This document shows, one piece after another, positions 36,739 to 45,978 of a DNA stretch of 64,000 bases; the first letter of the stretch is position 1, and the number at the start of each line of letters is the position of its first letter. The translations under genes and the position numbers were made by a program. Under the pieces are notes generated by a model that was given only the letters and a program-made list of their open reading frames with translations, did not search any database and was not told where the DNA came from. The DNA comes from Bacteroidota bacterium (GTDB taxonomy: Bacteria; Bacteroidota; Bacteroidia; Chitinophagales; Chitinophagaceae): NCBI GenBank assembly GCA_018268035.1, contig JAFDXI010000096.1:1-64000 (forward strand). Reading direction: 5' to 3'.

Positions 36739-37332
36739 ATGATTACTGTAAGAAATACAATGATAATCCTTGCCGTATGCATCTTAGGCGCCTGCAACAA
36801 TAATAAGACTCAAAACAACACTACTGTAACGACTTATCAAAGTAAAAACTCTGATTCGTTTAATCTTGCATTTGAAAAAGTGCTGGTGAATTACGACAGT
36901 ATGCGCAATGCATTTATAAACTGGGACACAGTGGCTGCAGATAAATATGCAATGCTTTTGCAATCATCATTGCTGGATGTGCCTTACGAACAATTAAAAG
37001 ATGAAGCTGCTGCTACCAATGCCAACAGTATTACCCAAAATGCAATGGGTGCATTAGAACAGTTGATTAAAATTGATTCCATCCAAAATAAAAGGCGTTT
37101 TTTCTACACACTTTCAGAAACACTTTATCATCTTATAAAAACTACGGGTTATGATAAAGCAGTCATTTATCACAAAAAATGCCCAATGGCTTTTAATGGT
37201 GATAAAGAAGGTTGGTGGTTGTCTCAAACCAAGAGAATTGATAACCCATATTTTGGAAAATTTGATCCCAAATATAAAAACGCCATGCTTGAATGTGGCA
37301 CTGTTGAAGACTCGGTTAATAATATGCAATGA
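36739..37332 (+). CDS. DUF3347 lipoprotein
   Basis: The 197-residue protein has a lipoprotein signal (lipobox ILGAC, Cys19). The rest matches the DUF3347 pattern: a helical region followed by KKCPMAFNGDKEGWWLS, IDNPYFG and MLECG near the C-terminus. The Cys-Met-Cys residues could bind a metal, and DUF3347 domains often occur with copper or heavy-metal efflux systems, which is suggestive only. The stop codon overlaps the next ATG (ATGA), so it is translationally coupled to the TonB-dependent receptor. Confidence 0.82.
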   Translation: MITVRNTMIILAVCILGACNNNKTQNNTTVTTYQSKNSDSFNLAFEKVLVNYDSMRNAFINWDTVAADKYAMLLQSSLLDVPYEQLKDEAAATNANSITQNAMGALEQLIKIDSIQNKRRFFYTLSETLYHLIKTTGYDKAVIYHKKCPMAFNGDKEGWWLSQTKRIDNPYFGKFDPKYKNAMLECGTVEDSVNNMQ

Positions 37333-39689
37333 GGCTACAATGCGGGTTTTTATTTCTGCTGATGTTGTTATGGTGCATTCCACTCAATGCACAACATAAA
37401 TACACCTGGGATGGTTATGTAAAAGATTCATTGAGCGGGGAAACATTGATTAATGCCAGTATTTTTCTTGACAATAATATGCAGGGAATCACCACCAACA
37501 AATATGGCTTTTTTTCGATTACACTACCGGAAGGAAAGCATCAGTTGGTATTTTCTTATGTTGGCTATTCACCAAAAACAATAACCATAGATTTCAATTC
37601 AAATTTTTCAAAAGACATTCTTCTTTTTCCTGCAACTGCACAAATACAAAATATAACTGTATCAACACAAAAAAGATTGAACAATGTAAAGAGTGCACAG
37701 ATGGGGCAGGTGGATATCAGTATGAATACTGTAAAATCTTTGCCATCATTTATGGGTGAAACTGATATTTTAAAAACATTGCAGTTATTACCAGGCGTTC
37801 GCAATGCAGGTGAAGGCAATAGTGGGTTTTATGTTCGTGGCGGGGGCCCTGATCAGAATTTAATTTTATTGGATGAAGCTGTGGTGTATAATACCGGCCA
37901 CTTGTTTGGCTTCTTTTCTGTTTTCAATACTGATGCTGTAAAAAATCTTACATTGATAAAAGGTGGTATGCCCGCACAATATGGTGGCAGGCTATCTTCT
38001 GTTATTGATATAGCAATGAAAGAAGGCAACATGAACAAAACAGAAGTGGATGGAGGTATAGGTTTAATTGCTTCCCGTTTGTCTATACAAGGCCCTATTG
38101 TAAAAGATAAAGCATCCTTTATCATTTCTGCAAGGAGAACATACATTGATCTTTTGATGAAACCCTTTGTGCCGAAAAGCAGCAGCTTCTATGGTTCTGG
38201 TTATTATTTCTATGACCTGAATGCAAAAATGAACTGGGAGATTTCAGCCCATGATCATTTATTTTTAAGCGGTTACTTTGGAAAGGATAAATTTATTTTT
38301 AACAACAACCATCGTTCATTTAGCACAACAATTCCCTGGGGTAATGCAACTACAACATTCAGATGGAATCATAGTTTCAATAAAAAACTCTTTTCAAATG
38401 TTTCGCTGATCTATAATGATTACAAATTTGATTTCCTTGGCAAACAGGATAATTTCAATTTTGATTTATCATCGGGCATCAAAGATTTTACTGCCAAAAC
38501 TGATGTAGATTTTTTTGCTTCCACAAACCATAAGATAAAATTCGGCGCGCAATTCACTTATCATACATTCTATCCAAGTGTTGCAAGCGGCAACCAGGAT
38601 ACTGTTGTCTTCCATCCGGCCAATACACAAAAAAAATATGCTAACGAATATGGTATATACATTCAGGATGACTGGAATGTAAGCCAGCGCATACAGGTAA
38701 ATTACGGAATAAGATTTAGTCTCTTTCAGCAGTTGGGGCCATACACTGCTTATACTACTGATGCAAATGGAAATAAGCTGGACAGCACATTTTACCAAAG
38801 GGGCGAAAGTGTAAAAACATATAGTGGATTTGAGCCGAGATTTACTATCCGTTATTCTTTCAACAATAACAGTTCTGTAAAAGCATCCATTACACGCAAC
38901 CTGCAATACATACACCTGGTAAGCAATGCAGGCACAACTTTACCCACTGATATTTGGGTACCTTCTACCTACCTCGTAAAGCCCCAGGATGGATTATTAT
39001 ATGCAGCAGGGTATTTCAGAAATTTCAACAACAGCATGTTTGAAACTTCTATTGAGTTATATTATAAAACAATGAAACACCAGATTGAATATGCTGAAGG
39101 ATATACACCTTCTCTCAGCGACCCCGAACAAAGTTTTGTATTTGGAAAAGGCTGGAGTTATGGTAGCGAATTATTTATCAATAAAGTAAAAGGCAGGCTG
39201 ACCGGCTGGATAGGTTATACATTATCCTGGACATGGCGGCAATTCCCTGACCTCAATAACGGCAATAAATACCCCAGTAAATATGACCGAAGACACGACC
39301 TTTCCGTAGTAGCCATTTATCAGCTTTCAACAAAATGGAAGCTATCCTCCACATTTATCTACGGCAGCGGCAATGCCATATCGTTACCAGAGCGATTTTA
39401 TTTTATTGATGGCGTTCTCACCCAGGAATACAGCAGCATCAATGCTTACAGGATGAAACCCTATCACCGTCTTGATGTAGCAGTTACTTATACACCCAAA
39501 CATAAAAAACCCAGAAAATATACTGACAACTGGGTGTTTAGTATTTATAATTTGTACAGCAGGCAAAATCCTTACTTTTATTATTACGACCAGGAAGGAA
39601 ATATCGCAGACGGCAATCTAACTATATCAGCAAAACAGGTGTCCCTGTTCCCGATTATTCCTTCTATAACCTGGAATATTCATTTTTAA
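37329..39689 (+). CDS. TonB-dependent receptor with carboxypeptidase-like N-terminal domain
   Basis: The 786-residue outer-membrane receptor has a signal peptide ending LNAQ (near 20), then a CarboxypepD_reg-like beta-sandwich (about 25-105). The plug domain follows (about 120-230), with LLPGVRNAGEGNSGFYVRGG, LLDEAVVYN and GGMPAQYGGRLSS. The C-terminal half is a beta-barrel ending ITWNIHF with a terminal aromatic. It imports a ligand with energy from TonB/ExbBD. It is not a SusC type. The lipoprotein gene upstream overlaps by 4 bp and probably works with it. Confidence 0.92.
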   Translation: MRLQCGFLFLLMLLWCIPLNAQHKYTWDGYVKDSLSGETLINASIFLDNNMQGITTNKYGFFSITLPEGKHQLVFSYVGYSPKTITIDFNSNFSKDILLFPATAQIQNITVSTQKRLNNVKSAQMGQVDISMNTVKSLPSFMGETDILKTLQLLPGVRNAGEGNSGFYVRGGGPDQNLILLDEAVVYNTGHLFGFFSVFNTDAVKNLTLIKGGMPAQYGGRLSSVIDIAMKEGNMNKTEVDGGIGLIASRLSIQGPIVKDKASFIISARRTYIDLLMKPFVPKSSSFYGSGYYFYDLNAKMNWEISAHDHLFLSGYFGKDKFIFNNNHRSFSTTIPWGNATTTFRWNHSFNKKLFSNVSLIYNDYKFDFLGKQDNFNFDLSSGIKDFTAKTDVDFFASTNHKIKFGAQFTYHTFYPSVASGNQDTVVFHPANTQKKYANEYGIYIQDDWNVSQRIQVNYGIRFSLFQQLGPYTAYTTDANGNKLDSTFYQRGESVKTYSGFEPRFTIRYSFNNNSSVKASITRNLQYIHLVSNAGTTLPTDIWVPSTYLVKPQDGLLYAAGYFRNFNNSMFETSIELYYKTMKHQIEYAEGYTPSLSDPEQSFVFGKGWSYGSELFINKVKGRLTGWIGYTLSWTWRQFPDLNNGNKYPSKYDRRHDLSVVAIYQLSTKWKLSSTFIYGSGNAISLPERFYFIDGVLTQEYSSINAYRMKPYHRLDVAVTYTPKHKKPRKYTDNWVFSIYNLYSRQNPYFYYYDQEGNIADGNLTISAKQVSLFPIIPSITWNIHF

Positions 39690-39749
39690 AACTCAAGCGC
39701 TCATGTTCGTTTTAAAAGAATTATTTTTGGTTTAAGCAAACGACTTTGT

Positions 39750-40202
39750 ATGGCAATAAAAAATTCCCTGTTGAAAACACTTTCGCTTAGAAAAAACATT
39801 TTTTCAGCAAGTACAATTGCAGTAATTCTTTTACTACCCTGCCACACATTATTTTCCCAGGTAAAATCATCTGATGAAACAAATGATTTTTTAATAGCTA
39901 TAGAAAAAACAAATAATGGAATAAAAATGCAGGGCATAAAAGGATGCTCCTGGCATGAACTGGCTTTCACAGTTAATGATGAAATACCACAGGCTGTTAA
40001 CCAATTTGGAATGACATCATCCAATAAAACTGAATCTGCAAAAGACACAGAGCTTGCAGATTTTTTATTTACTATCACAAAGAATAATGAAGGTATTGCG
40101 TTGAAAGGGATTAAGGGAACTGCCTGGTCAGAACTTTCATTTGCACTCCGGAATAATACAAAACAATCAATCAACAGGTTTGGCATGACTAAACAAGATT
40201 GA
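39750..40202 (+). CDS. Exported protein with two similar repeats
   Basis: The 150-residue protein has a signal peptide ending LFSQ (near 37). The mature part consists of two copies of a unit of about 55 residues: NNGIKMQGIKGCSWHELAF with NQFGMT and NEGIALKGIKGTAWSELSF with NRFGMT. No family name was recognised. A small secreted adapter or binding protein is possible. It starts 60 bp after the TonB receptor gene and may be in the same operon. Confidence 0.6.
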   Translation: MAIKNSLLKTLSLRKNIFSASTIAVILLLPCHTLFSQVKSSDETNDFLIAIEKTNNGIKMQGIKGCSWHELAFTVNDEIPQAVNQFGMTSSNKTESAKDTELADFLFTITKNNEGIALKGIKGTAWSELSFALRNNTKQSINRFGMTKQD

Positions 40203-40378
40203 AACATTTAATAAAAAAGAAATTATACTTAATAAAATCAATGATGCATTTACTTCATCAAAAGAATCTGCCTGGCTACTTTCTTCAAAAAACATCTAAT
40301 AGAAGAAATTAACCTAATAAAATTTCTTTCACAATCGTTGCTATCAATTACTACATTTAGGCTTTGTAATATTTGCGA

Positions 40379-41176
40379 ATGAAATACAGGTTTTATATTT
40401 TTATTTTACTCTGCCTCGGATGTGCAAGAAACCCTTATGCATCAACCAACAAAATTTATAAACAACAAAGCAATGAATTTGCAAAAGTGATAAAAACTTA
40501 TCCGGTAAAAGATTCATTGAATACTGTTGCATTTGTGGGAACAACCAATTTTAATTTGCGCAAACCCAATTTTGTAATCATTCACCATACAGCACAAAAC
40601 AGTTGTGAACAAACATTAAAAACATTTACGCTATCAAGGACACAGGTGAGTGCCCATTATGTAATTTGTAAAGATGGGACTATACACCACATGCTCAATG
40701 ATTATTTAAGGGCATGGCATGCAGGTGTGAGCAAATGGGGAAATGATGCAGATGTCAACAGCAGTAGTATAGGTATTGAGCTTGACAATAACGGATATGA
40801 ATCTTTTACTGCTGACCAGATTAAAAGTTTATTAAGATTGCTGGCTGCGTTAAAAAAACAATATAACATTCCACAGGCAAATTTTATTGGTCATGCTGAT
40901 GTTGCCCCCACCCGCAAAAACGATCCGAATGTAAATTTTCCCTGGAAAAAGCTTGCAGAAAACGGATATGGATATTGGTATGATGACACAACGAATATTG
41001 TATTGCCTTCATCATTCAACGATATCCTTGCTTTGCGTATAATCGGTTATTCAGTAAAAGATACAACTGCTGCAATTACAGCATTTAAACGGCATTGGCT
41101 TCAGGATACTTTGGCCGGAGGCCTGGATACATCACAAGAAAAAGTATTGTACCAGGTAATGAAAAAATATGAATGA
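40379..41176 (+). CDS. N-acetylmuramoyl-L-alanine amidase (Amidase_2)
   Basis: This 265-residue lipoprotein (lipobox CLGC) has an Amidase_2/PGRP-type domain. Zinc ligand regions are FVIIHHTAQNS and GHADVAPTRKNDP, with YVICKDGTIHHM between. It resembles AmiD: an outer-membrane-anchored amidase that cuts the bond between N-acetylmuramic acid and L-alanine in peptidoglycan. The ATG at 40379 is preferred to the TTG two codons upstream; TATTTGCGA just before it is promoter-like. Confidence 0.92.
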   Translation: MKYRFYIFILLCLGCARNPYASTNKIYKQQSNEFAKVIKTYPVKDSLNTVAFVGTTNFNLRKPNFVIIHHTAQNSCEQTLKTFTLSRTQVSAHYVICKDGTIHHMLNDYLRAWHAGVSKWGNDADVNSSSIGIELDNNGYESFTADQIKSLLRLLAALKKQYNIPQANFIGHADVAPTRKNDPNVNFPWKKLAENGYGYWYDDTTNIVLPSSFNDILALRIIGYSVKDTTAAITAFKRHWLQDTLAGGLDTSQEKVLYQVMKKYE

Positions 41177-41291
41177 AAAAATCCTGTAATAAAAATCATC
41201 ACTTCATTAGATCGCTAAAAACCTTTAAAATAATTTACAAGCGGTAAGCAAAAAAACACCCAATACAAAAGCTTGTATATAATTTCGCAAT

Positions 41292-42512
41292 ATGCTAACT
41301 GCAGCAACATCATTATATAAAAGTGCATTTAAAGGTCTCTCGAAAAATACATGGTATTTATCGGTGGTGATGCTGGTAAACAGAAGTGGTACCATGGTCA
41401 TACCCTTCATGACAATTTATTGTACTGAAAAATTGAATTTCACTTTACCACAGGCAGGTGTGGTGATGTCATTGTTTGGCGCAGGGGCAATTGTTGGAGC
41501 TTTTATAGGTGGAAAGATCACAGATAAATTTGGATTTTACAGGCAACAGCTGGTTTCATTATTTTTAGGTGGCACCATGTTTATTTTAACTGGTTTCCTG
41601 CATTCTTTTTTATCGTTATGCATAGGCACTTTTATATTGAGTGTTTGCAACGAATCATTCAGGCCGGCCAATGCAGCGGCCATAGCATATTATAGTGAAG
41701 AAGAAAACAGGACGAGGTCTTATTCTTTAAATCGTCTTGCAATCAATTTAGGATGGGCTGTTGGCGGAACATTAGGTGGTTTCCTCGCCGCTATCAATTA
41801 TCAATTATTGTTTTGGGTGGATGGATGCACCAATATCATTGCAGCAATTTTATTGTTTAATATTTTACCCTATGCGGGCACAAAAGCAAGTGTGGTAAAA
41901 GAAAAACCGATCAATTCTCATCATGCTTATAAAGACAAAACTTATATAGCATTTATCATCATAACCTTCTTTTTCGCAGCTTGTTTTTTCCAGTTGTTTA
42001 CTATGCAGCCTGTATTTTATAAATCTGAATGGCATTTCAATGAAGCATTCATTGGTTTTTTAATGGCATTAAACGGGCTTGTGATCACTTTTGTTGAAAT
42101 GGTGCTGATATATTCTATTGAAGGGAAAAAAGCGCATACATTTTTTATCAGGATAGGATTTTTTATCTGTGCTATTTCATTTGCAGTATTAAATATAATG
42201 CATGCAAGTATGATCACTGCAGTTTTGGCTATCACGCTGATGACTTTCGGCGAAATGTTTTCAATGCCATTTATGAGTTCTTATTGCATTGAGCGTAGTG
42301 CATTACACAATCGTGGGCAATACACAGCTCTTTATGCGATGGCATGGAGCCTTGCACAAATTGTCGGGCCACTATCAGGAAGTTTTATTGCAGCAGATTA
42401 TAGTTTTAACACATTGTGGTGGATAGTATGTACTATTTGCATCCTGGCATCTGTCAGCATATTTATGCTCGAAAAAATGACAAGACAAAAAAAGGAAGCA
42501 GCTATTGTATAA
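41292..42512 (+). CDS. MFS transporter
   Basis: The 406-residue protein has about 12 transmembrane segments and the major facilitator motif GGKITDKFGFYRQQL between helices 2 and 3. It is a secondary transporter, drug efflux- or metabolite-like; the substrate is unknown. It precedes the potassium channel gene by 58 bp and both could be in one transcript. Confidence 0.88.
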   Translation: MLTAATSLYKSAFKGLSKNTWYLSVVMLVNRSGTMVIPFMTIYCTEKLNFTLPQAGVVMSLFGAGAIVGAFIGGKITDKFGFYRQQLVSLFLGGTMFILTGFLHSFLSLCIGTFILSVCNESFRPANAAAIAYYSEEENRTRSYSLNRLAINLGWAVGGTLGGFLAAINYQLLFWVDGCTNIIAAILLFNILPYAGTKASVVKEKPINSHHAYKDKTYIAFIIITFFFAACFFQLFTMQPVFYKSEWHFNEAFIGFLMALNGLVITFVEMVLIYSIEGKKAHTFFIRIGFFICAISFAVLNIMHASMITAVLAITLMTFGEMFSMPFMSSYCIERSALHNRGQYTALYAMAWSLAQIVGPLSGSFIAADYSFNTLWWIVCTICILASVSIFMLEKMTRQKKEAAIV

Positions 42513-42570
42513 CTTCATCCTAAAATACTTTTTTTAATTTTTTTCAATAAAAAAATACAGGTTATACAAT

Positions 42571-43557
42571 ATGGCTTTACATAAAAAAATAAAATCAACG
42601 CTTAAAAGCAATGCTGATACTGGTTTTGGCACAAGTGCCGAATCGCAGGGTGGTCGTTTTATCAACAAAGACGGAAGCTTTAATATAGTAAAGCGTGGAG
42701 TACCGTTTTATGAGCGCATTAGTTTTTTTTATAAAATGCTGATGATGCCTGTCATGAAATTTGGATTAGTATTAATCACTTTTTTAATTTCAATCAATCT
42801 TGTCTTCACTTTAATTTATATTTCTTTAGGCGAGACAGAATTTACTGGTGTGTTAGCCGGCGGGCCGGTTCATTATTTTTTTGAACTGTATTATTTCAGC
42901 GTACAAACTTTTACAACAGTAGGCTATGGAAGAATTAATCCTGATGGTTATTTAGCAGGCGCTGTGGCTTCTGCAGAAGCATTGACAGGATTGTCATCAT
43001 TTGCTTTAATCACGGGCATTTTATATGGCAGGTTTTCACGGCCACGGGCCTATCTGCGTTTTAGCAAAAATGCTTTGATATCACCCTACCATAAGGGTAC
43101 AGGATTTATGTTCAGGTTTGTTTCATATAAAGAAAATCATACCCTCACTAATGTTGAAGTTTTTGTTACGCTTGGCATCACTGACCAGGAAACCAAACGT
43201 TTTAATTTTTACAATTTACCTCTCGAAAGAAGCCGTATTGATAGTTTATCAATGAACTGGACGGTAGTACATCCTATTAATGAAGACAGCCCGTTTTATG
43301 GTTTAACAGAAGAAGATTTATCATTAACAGATGCAGAAGTGTATGTATTGGTAAGGGGTTTTGATGATGTTTTCTCCAATACTGTTTTGCAAAAGACATC
43401 TTACCGTTATAATGAAATCATATTCGATGCAAAATTTGATAAGATGTATTATGAAAATGACGATAATACTACAACCATCATAGAAATAAACAAACTAAAC
43501 AACTATTCAAAAGTAAACACTCCGGCATCAGCCATTCCTGTTGCTAATCAGCTTTAA
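42571..43557 (+). CDS. Kir-type (KirBac) inward-rectifier potassium channel
   Basis: The 328-residue protein has two transmembrane helices (about 62-85 and 130-152), a pore loop with selectivity filter TVGYG (116-120) and a C-terminal cytosolic immunoglobulin-like domain starting near 160. This is the layout of bacterial inward-rectifier channels (KirBac). The N-terminal amphipathic segment [17 protein letters not shown] matches the family. It should let K+ move across the inner membrane. Its last 30 bases overlap the 3' end of the convergent folE gene. Confidence 0.92.
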   Translation: MALHKKIKSTLKSNADTGFGTSAESQGGRFINKDGSFNIVKRGVPFYERISFFYKMLMMPVMKFGLVLITFLISINLVFTLIYISLGETEFTGVLAGGPVHYFFELYYFSVQTFTTVGYGRINPDGYLAGAVASAEALTGLSSFALITGILYGRFSRPRAYLRFSKNALISPYHKGTGFMFRFVSYKENHTLTNVEVFVTLGITDQETKRFNFYNLPLERSRIDSLSMNWTVVHPINEDSPFYGLTEEDLSLTDAEVYVLVRGFDDVFSNTVLQKTSYRYNEIIFDAKFDKMYYENDDNTTTIIEINKLNNYSKVNTPASAIPVANQL

Positions 43558-44124
43558 AAATTCATCGCGTGTCGGATGTTTTTCAAACTCACCGGAAAAA
43601 GCAGAAGTTGTGGTTATAGAATTTTGTTTCTGTACACCCCGCATCATCATGCACAAATGTTTTGCTTCTATCACCACAGCAACACCAAGCGGGTTCAGCG
43701 CTTCCTGTATAGCATCTAATATTTGAGTTGTCAACCGTTCCTGCACCTGCAACCTTCTTGAAAACACATCCACTACTCTTGCGATTTTACTTAACCCGGT
43801 TATATATCCATTCGGAATGTATGCAATATGCGCCTTACCAAAAAAAGGCAGCATGTGGTGTTCGCACATGCTGTATAATTCAATATCTTTTACCATAACA
43901 ATTTCGCTGATATTCTCGTGAAATTTTGCAGAATTTAAAATCTCCACTGCATTCATCTGATAACCCTGTGTATTGTATAATAAAGCTTTTGCCATGCGCT
44001 CCGGTGTTTTCAAAAGACCTTCTCTCGATGGATCTTCACCAATTGCAGATAAAACATTTTCGTAATTTTCTTTGAGTGCATTGATTGCTGTTTCGTCGTA
44101 GGTTGTTTTCTTTTTGTATAACAT
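43528..44124 (-). CDS. folE: GTP cyclohydrolase I
   Basis: This 198-residue enzyme converts GTP to dihydroneopterin triphosphate, the first step to folate and to pterins. Zinc ligands C87, H90 and C158 lie in MCEHHMLPF and HLCMMMRGV, and [17 protein letters not shown] is conserved at the start. It is 24 bp downstream of a PTPS-family gene on the same strand, giving a pterin pathway group. Its 3' end overlaps the potassium channel gene by 30 bp. Confidence 0.96.
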   Translation of the reverse strand: MLYKKKTTYDETAINALKENYENVLSAIGEDPSREGLLKTPERMAKALLYNTQGYQMNAVEILNSAKFHENISEIVMVKDIELYSMCEHHMLPFFGKAHIAYIPNGYITGLSKIARVVDVFSRRLQVQERLTTQILDAIQEALNPLGVAVVIEAKHLCMMMRGVQKQNSITTTSAFSGEFEKHPTRDEFLKLISNRNG

Positions 44125-44148
44125 GTTTCAATTTTATTGATTAGTATT

Positions 44149-44562
44149 TTATGCAGGATATTCAACAAAATTTCTCTCGGTTTCATATAAACGCAGTTGC
44201 AGTTCATATTGATTATCTATCAATGGGCGGAGAATTTTATAAATAACAATTGCAATATTCTCTGCTGTTGGATTAAGGTCTTTAAACTCAGGCACATCAA
44301 GGTTCAGATTTTTATGATCAAAACGATTGAGCACATTTTCTTTAATTATATCGCTCAATAATTTCATATCAATAACATAGCCCGTATCAGCATCAGGTGT
44401 ACCGGTAATTTTTACTATTAATTCATAATTATGACCGTGGTAATGCGGGTTATTGCATTTGCCAAAAATCTTATCGTTTGTAGCTTCATCAAATTTATCG
44501 TTGTGCAAACGATGCGCTGCATTAAAATGTTCTTTGCGGTAAACGGCTACTTTATCAAACAC
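44149..44562 (-). CDS. 6-pyruvoyl/6-carboxy-tetrahydropterin synthase family (copy 1)
   Basis: The 137-residue enzyme has zinc ligands H17, H42 and H44 (NAAHRL, YHGHNYE) and a catalytic C36, with D82/H83 in FDHKNLN and E127 in LYETE. It acts on dihydroneopterin triphosphate from FolE. The Cys-to-HGH spacing is C-x5-HGH, as in eukaryotic PTPS, and not the C-x3-HGH of E. coli QueD, so biopterin-type chemistry cannot be excluded. The start is GTG at 44562; no ATG lies before the zinc site. Confidence 0.88.
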   Translation of the reverse strand: MFDKVAVYRKEHFNAAHRLHNDKFDEATNDKIFGKCNNPHYHGHNYELIVKITGTPDADTGYVIDMKLLSDIIKENVLNRFDHKNLNLDVPEFKDLNPTAENIAIVIYKILRPLIDNQYELQLRLYETERNFVEYPA

Positions 44563-44689
44563 TAATATTTATTTGTTATGAAGAAATATTACAATTCAAA
44601 AATGAAACCAATTATTTTTTTCAATGGAATGTTTAAATAATTTATGTAAACCTATCAAAAGTATTTCAGTAAAAATACAACCTGCATAT

Positions 44690-45100
44690 TTATTCACCGT
44701 AATATTCAACATAAATCCTCGGTGTTTCATACAACTTCAAACTATGCAGTGCAACAGGTGATGGAATGTGCGGTTGTAATTGATTCCATATTTCTACAAT
44801 GAGATTCTCTGTGCTGCAAATTTTTCCCTGCAGGAAATCAACATCCATATTCAAATTTTTATGATCCAGTTTATCAATAACAGATGTCTTAATTATCCTG
44901 CTCAATTGTTTTGCATCCATAATAAATCCTGTCTCTTCACTTGGAACACCTTTTACAGTAACAAACAATTCAAAATTATGGCCATGCCAGTTTTCGTTGG
45001 CACATTCACCAAAGATTGCTTCGTTCTTTTCTTTGCTCCAGTTGGGATTATATAATTTATGTGCTGCATTAAAATGTTCGAGCCTTGTGAGATAAACCAT
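44690..45100 (-). CDS. 6-pyruvoyl/6-carboxy-tetrahydropterin synthase family (copy 2)
   Basis: This 136-residue paralogue of the adjacent gene has the same sites: H14 (NAAHKL), C33, H39 and H41 (NWHGHNFE), D79/H80 and E125 in LYETP. The Cys-to-HGH spacing is again C-x5-HGH. It is 127 bp upstream of copy 1 and starts the minus-strand pterin cluster. A TAACTTTG promoter element lies upstream. Two copies suggest distinct products, for example a queuosine precursor and a pterin cofactor. Confidence 0.87.
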   Translation of the reverse strand: MVYLTRLEHFNAAHKLYNPNWSKEKNEAIFGECANENWHGHNFELFVTVKGVPSEETGFIMDAKQLSRIIKTSVIDKLDHKNLNMDVDFLQGKICSTENLIVEIWNQLQPHIPSPVALHSLKLYETPRIYVEYYGE

Positions 45101-45121
45101 TGCTGCTTTTTACAATTTTCG

Positions 45122-45129
45122 CAAAGTTA
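45122..45129 (-). promoter_or_regulatory. -7 promoter element of the pterin gene cluster
   Basis: On the minus strand TAACTTTG matches TAnnTTTG exactly and lies 21 bp upstream of the PTPS copy 2 start codon. A good -33 TTTG is not visible at the expected spacing. Confidence 0.5.
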
Positions 45130-45302
45130 CAATAAAGAAATTCTGAAAGAAGCAGATACAAGAACAGCTCATGATTTGCTATAGTAATTTTACAACCTGC
45201 TTATGATAAAACTGACATGAAGAAAACAACTGATTTCAATTAAATGAAGCTATCAAAATAATTAATGAACAGGAAGCATTTTTATTGCGAAATTTGCAGG
45301 CT

Positions 45303-45971
45303 ATGCGTGTATTTATCAGTGCAGCAACAATGGGAGAATGGATGCCTTGTTTTTCCAAAATAGATAAACTTTATACGGAACAAAGCAGCAGGCTGAAAAT
45401 ATATTTTCATGAATCCGGAGTAGGCATGTTGGCCAGTTGTTTTTCACTCGCAAAACTGGCAATAGAAGAAAAGCCGGATTTAATCATTCAGGTGGGCGTT
45501 GCGGGTTGTTTTGACAATACTGTAAAACCCGGTAAAGTTGTGGTAGTGAATAAGGAATATGATGGTAATACAGGCGTTGAAGAAAATGGAAAATGGTGTG
45601 ATATATTTAATATAAAATTGGAGAAGCCAAATTATCATCCCTATCAAAAAAGGGCTTTACCCAACCCACATATTGAAAAACTGAACCTGTTGCAATTAAA
45701 AGCTGTAACAGGCATAACTGTAAATGAAATAACAACACGCAAAGACCGCATCAAACAACTGGTAAAAAAATATAACCCTTTTATTGAAACAATGGAAGGT
45801 GCTGCATTGCACTTTGTGTGCAGGAGCACCGGCACTGCTTTTTTGCAGGTGCGTGCTATCAGTAATTATGTGGGTGAAAGAGATAAAACAAGATGGGTAT
45901 TGAAAGATGCATTGTACAACCTGAATGATACATTGATTCAATACATTGACAAATTATATAAAATAGCATAA
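45303..45971 (+). CDS. mqnB: Futalosine hydrolase
   Basis: The 222-residue enzyme is a nucleosidase of the MTA/SAH phosphorylase fold that releases hypoxanthine from futalosine to give dehypoxanthinyl futalosine in menaquinone synthesis. The substrate-binding IETMEGAALHFV (E162, E165) and catalytic D194 in GERDKTRW are in place. The ATG at 45303 is preferred to an upstream TTG. It is followed after 7 bp by mqnD, which confirms the pathway. Confidence 0.9.
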   Translation: MRVFISAATMGEWMPCFSKIDKLYTEQSSRLKIYFHESGVGMLASCFSLAKLAIEEKPDLIIQVGVAGCFDNTVKPGKVVVVNKEYDGNTGVEENGKWCDIFNIKLEKPNYHPYQKRALPNPHIEKLNLLQLKAVTGITVNEITTRKDRIKQLVKKYNPFIETMEGAALHFVCRSTGTAFLQVRAISNYVGERDKTRWVLKDALYNLNDTLIQYIDKLYKIA

Positions 45972-45978
45972 CAGGATT

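Noticed and set aside
39701-40207. A 168-residue minus-strand open frame
   Set aside because: It is the shadow of the two-repeat exported protein gene on the plus strand, which has a signal peptide and internal repeats.
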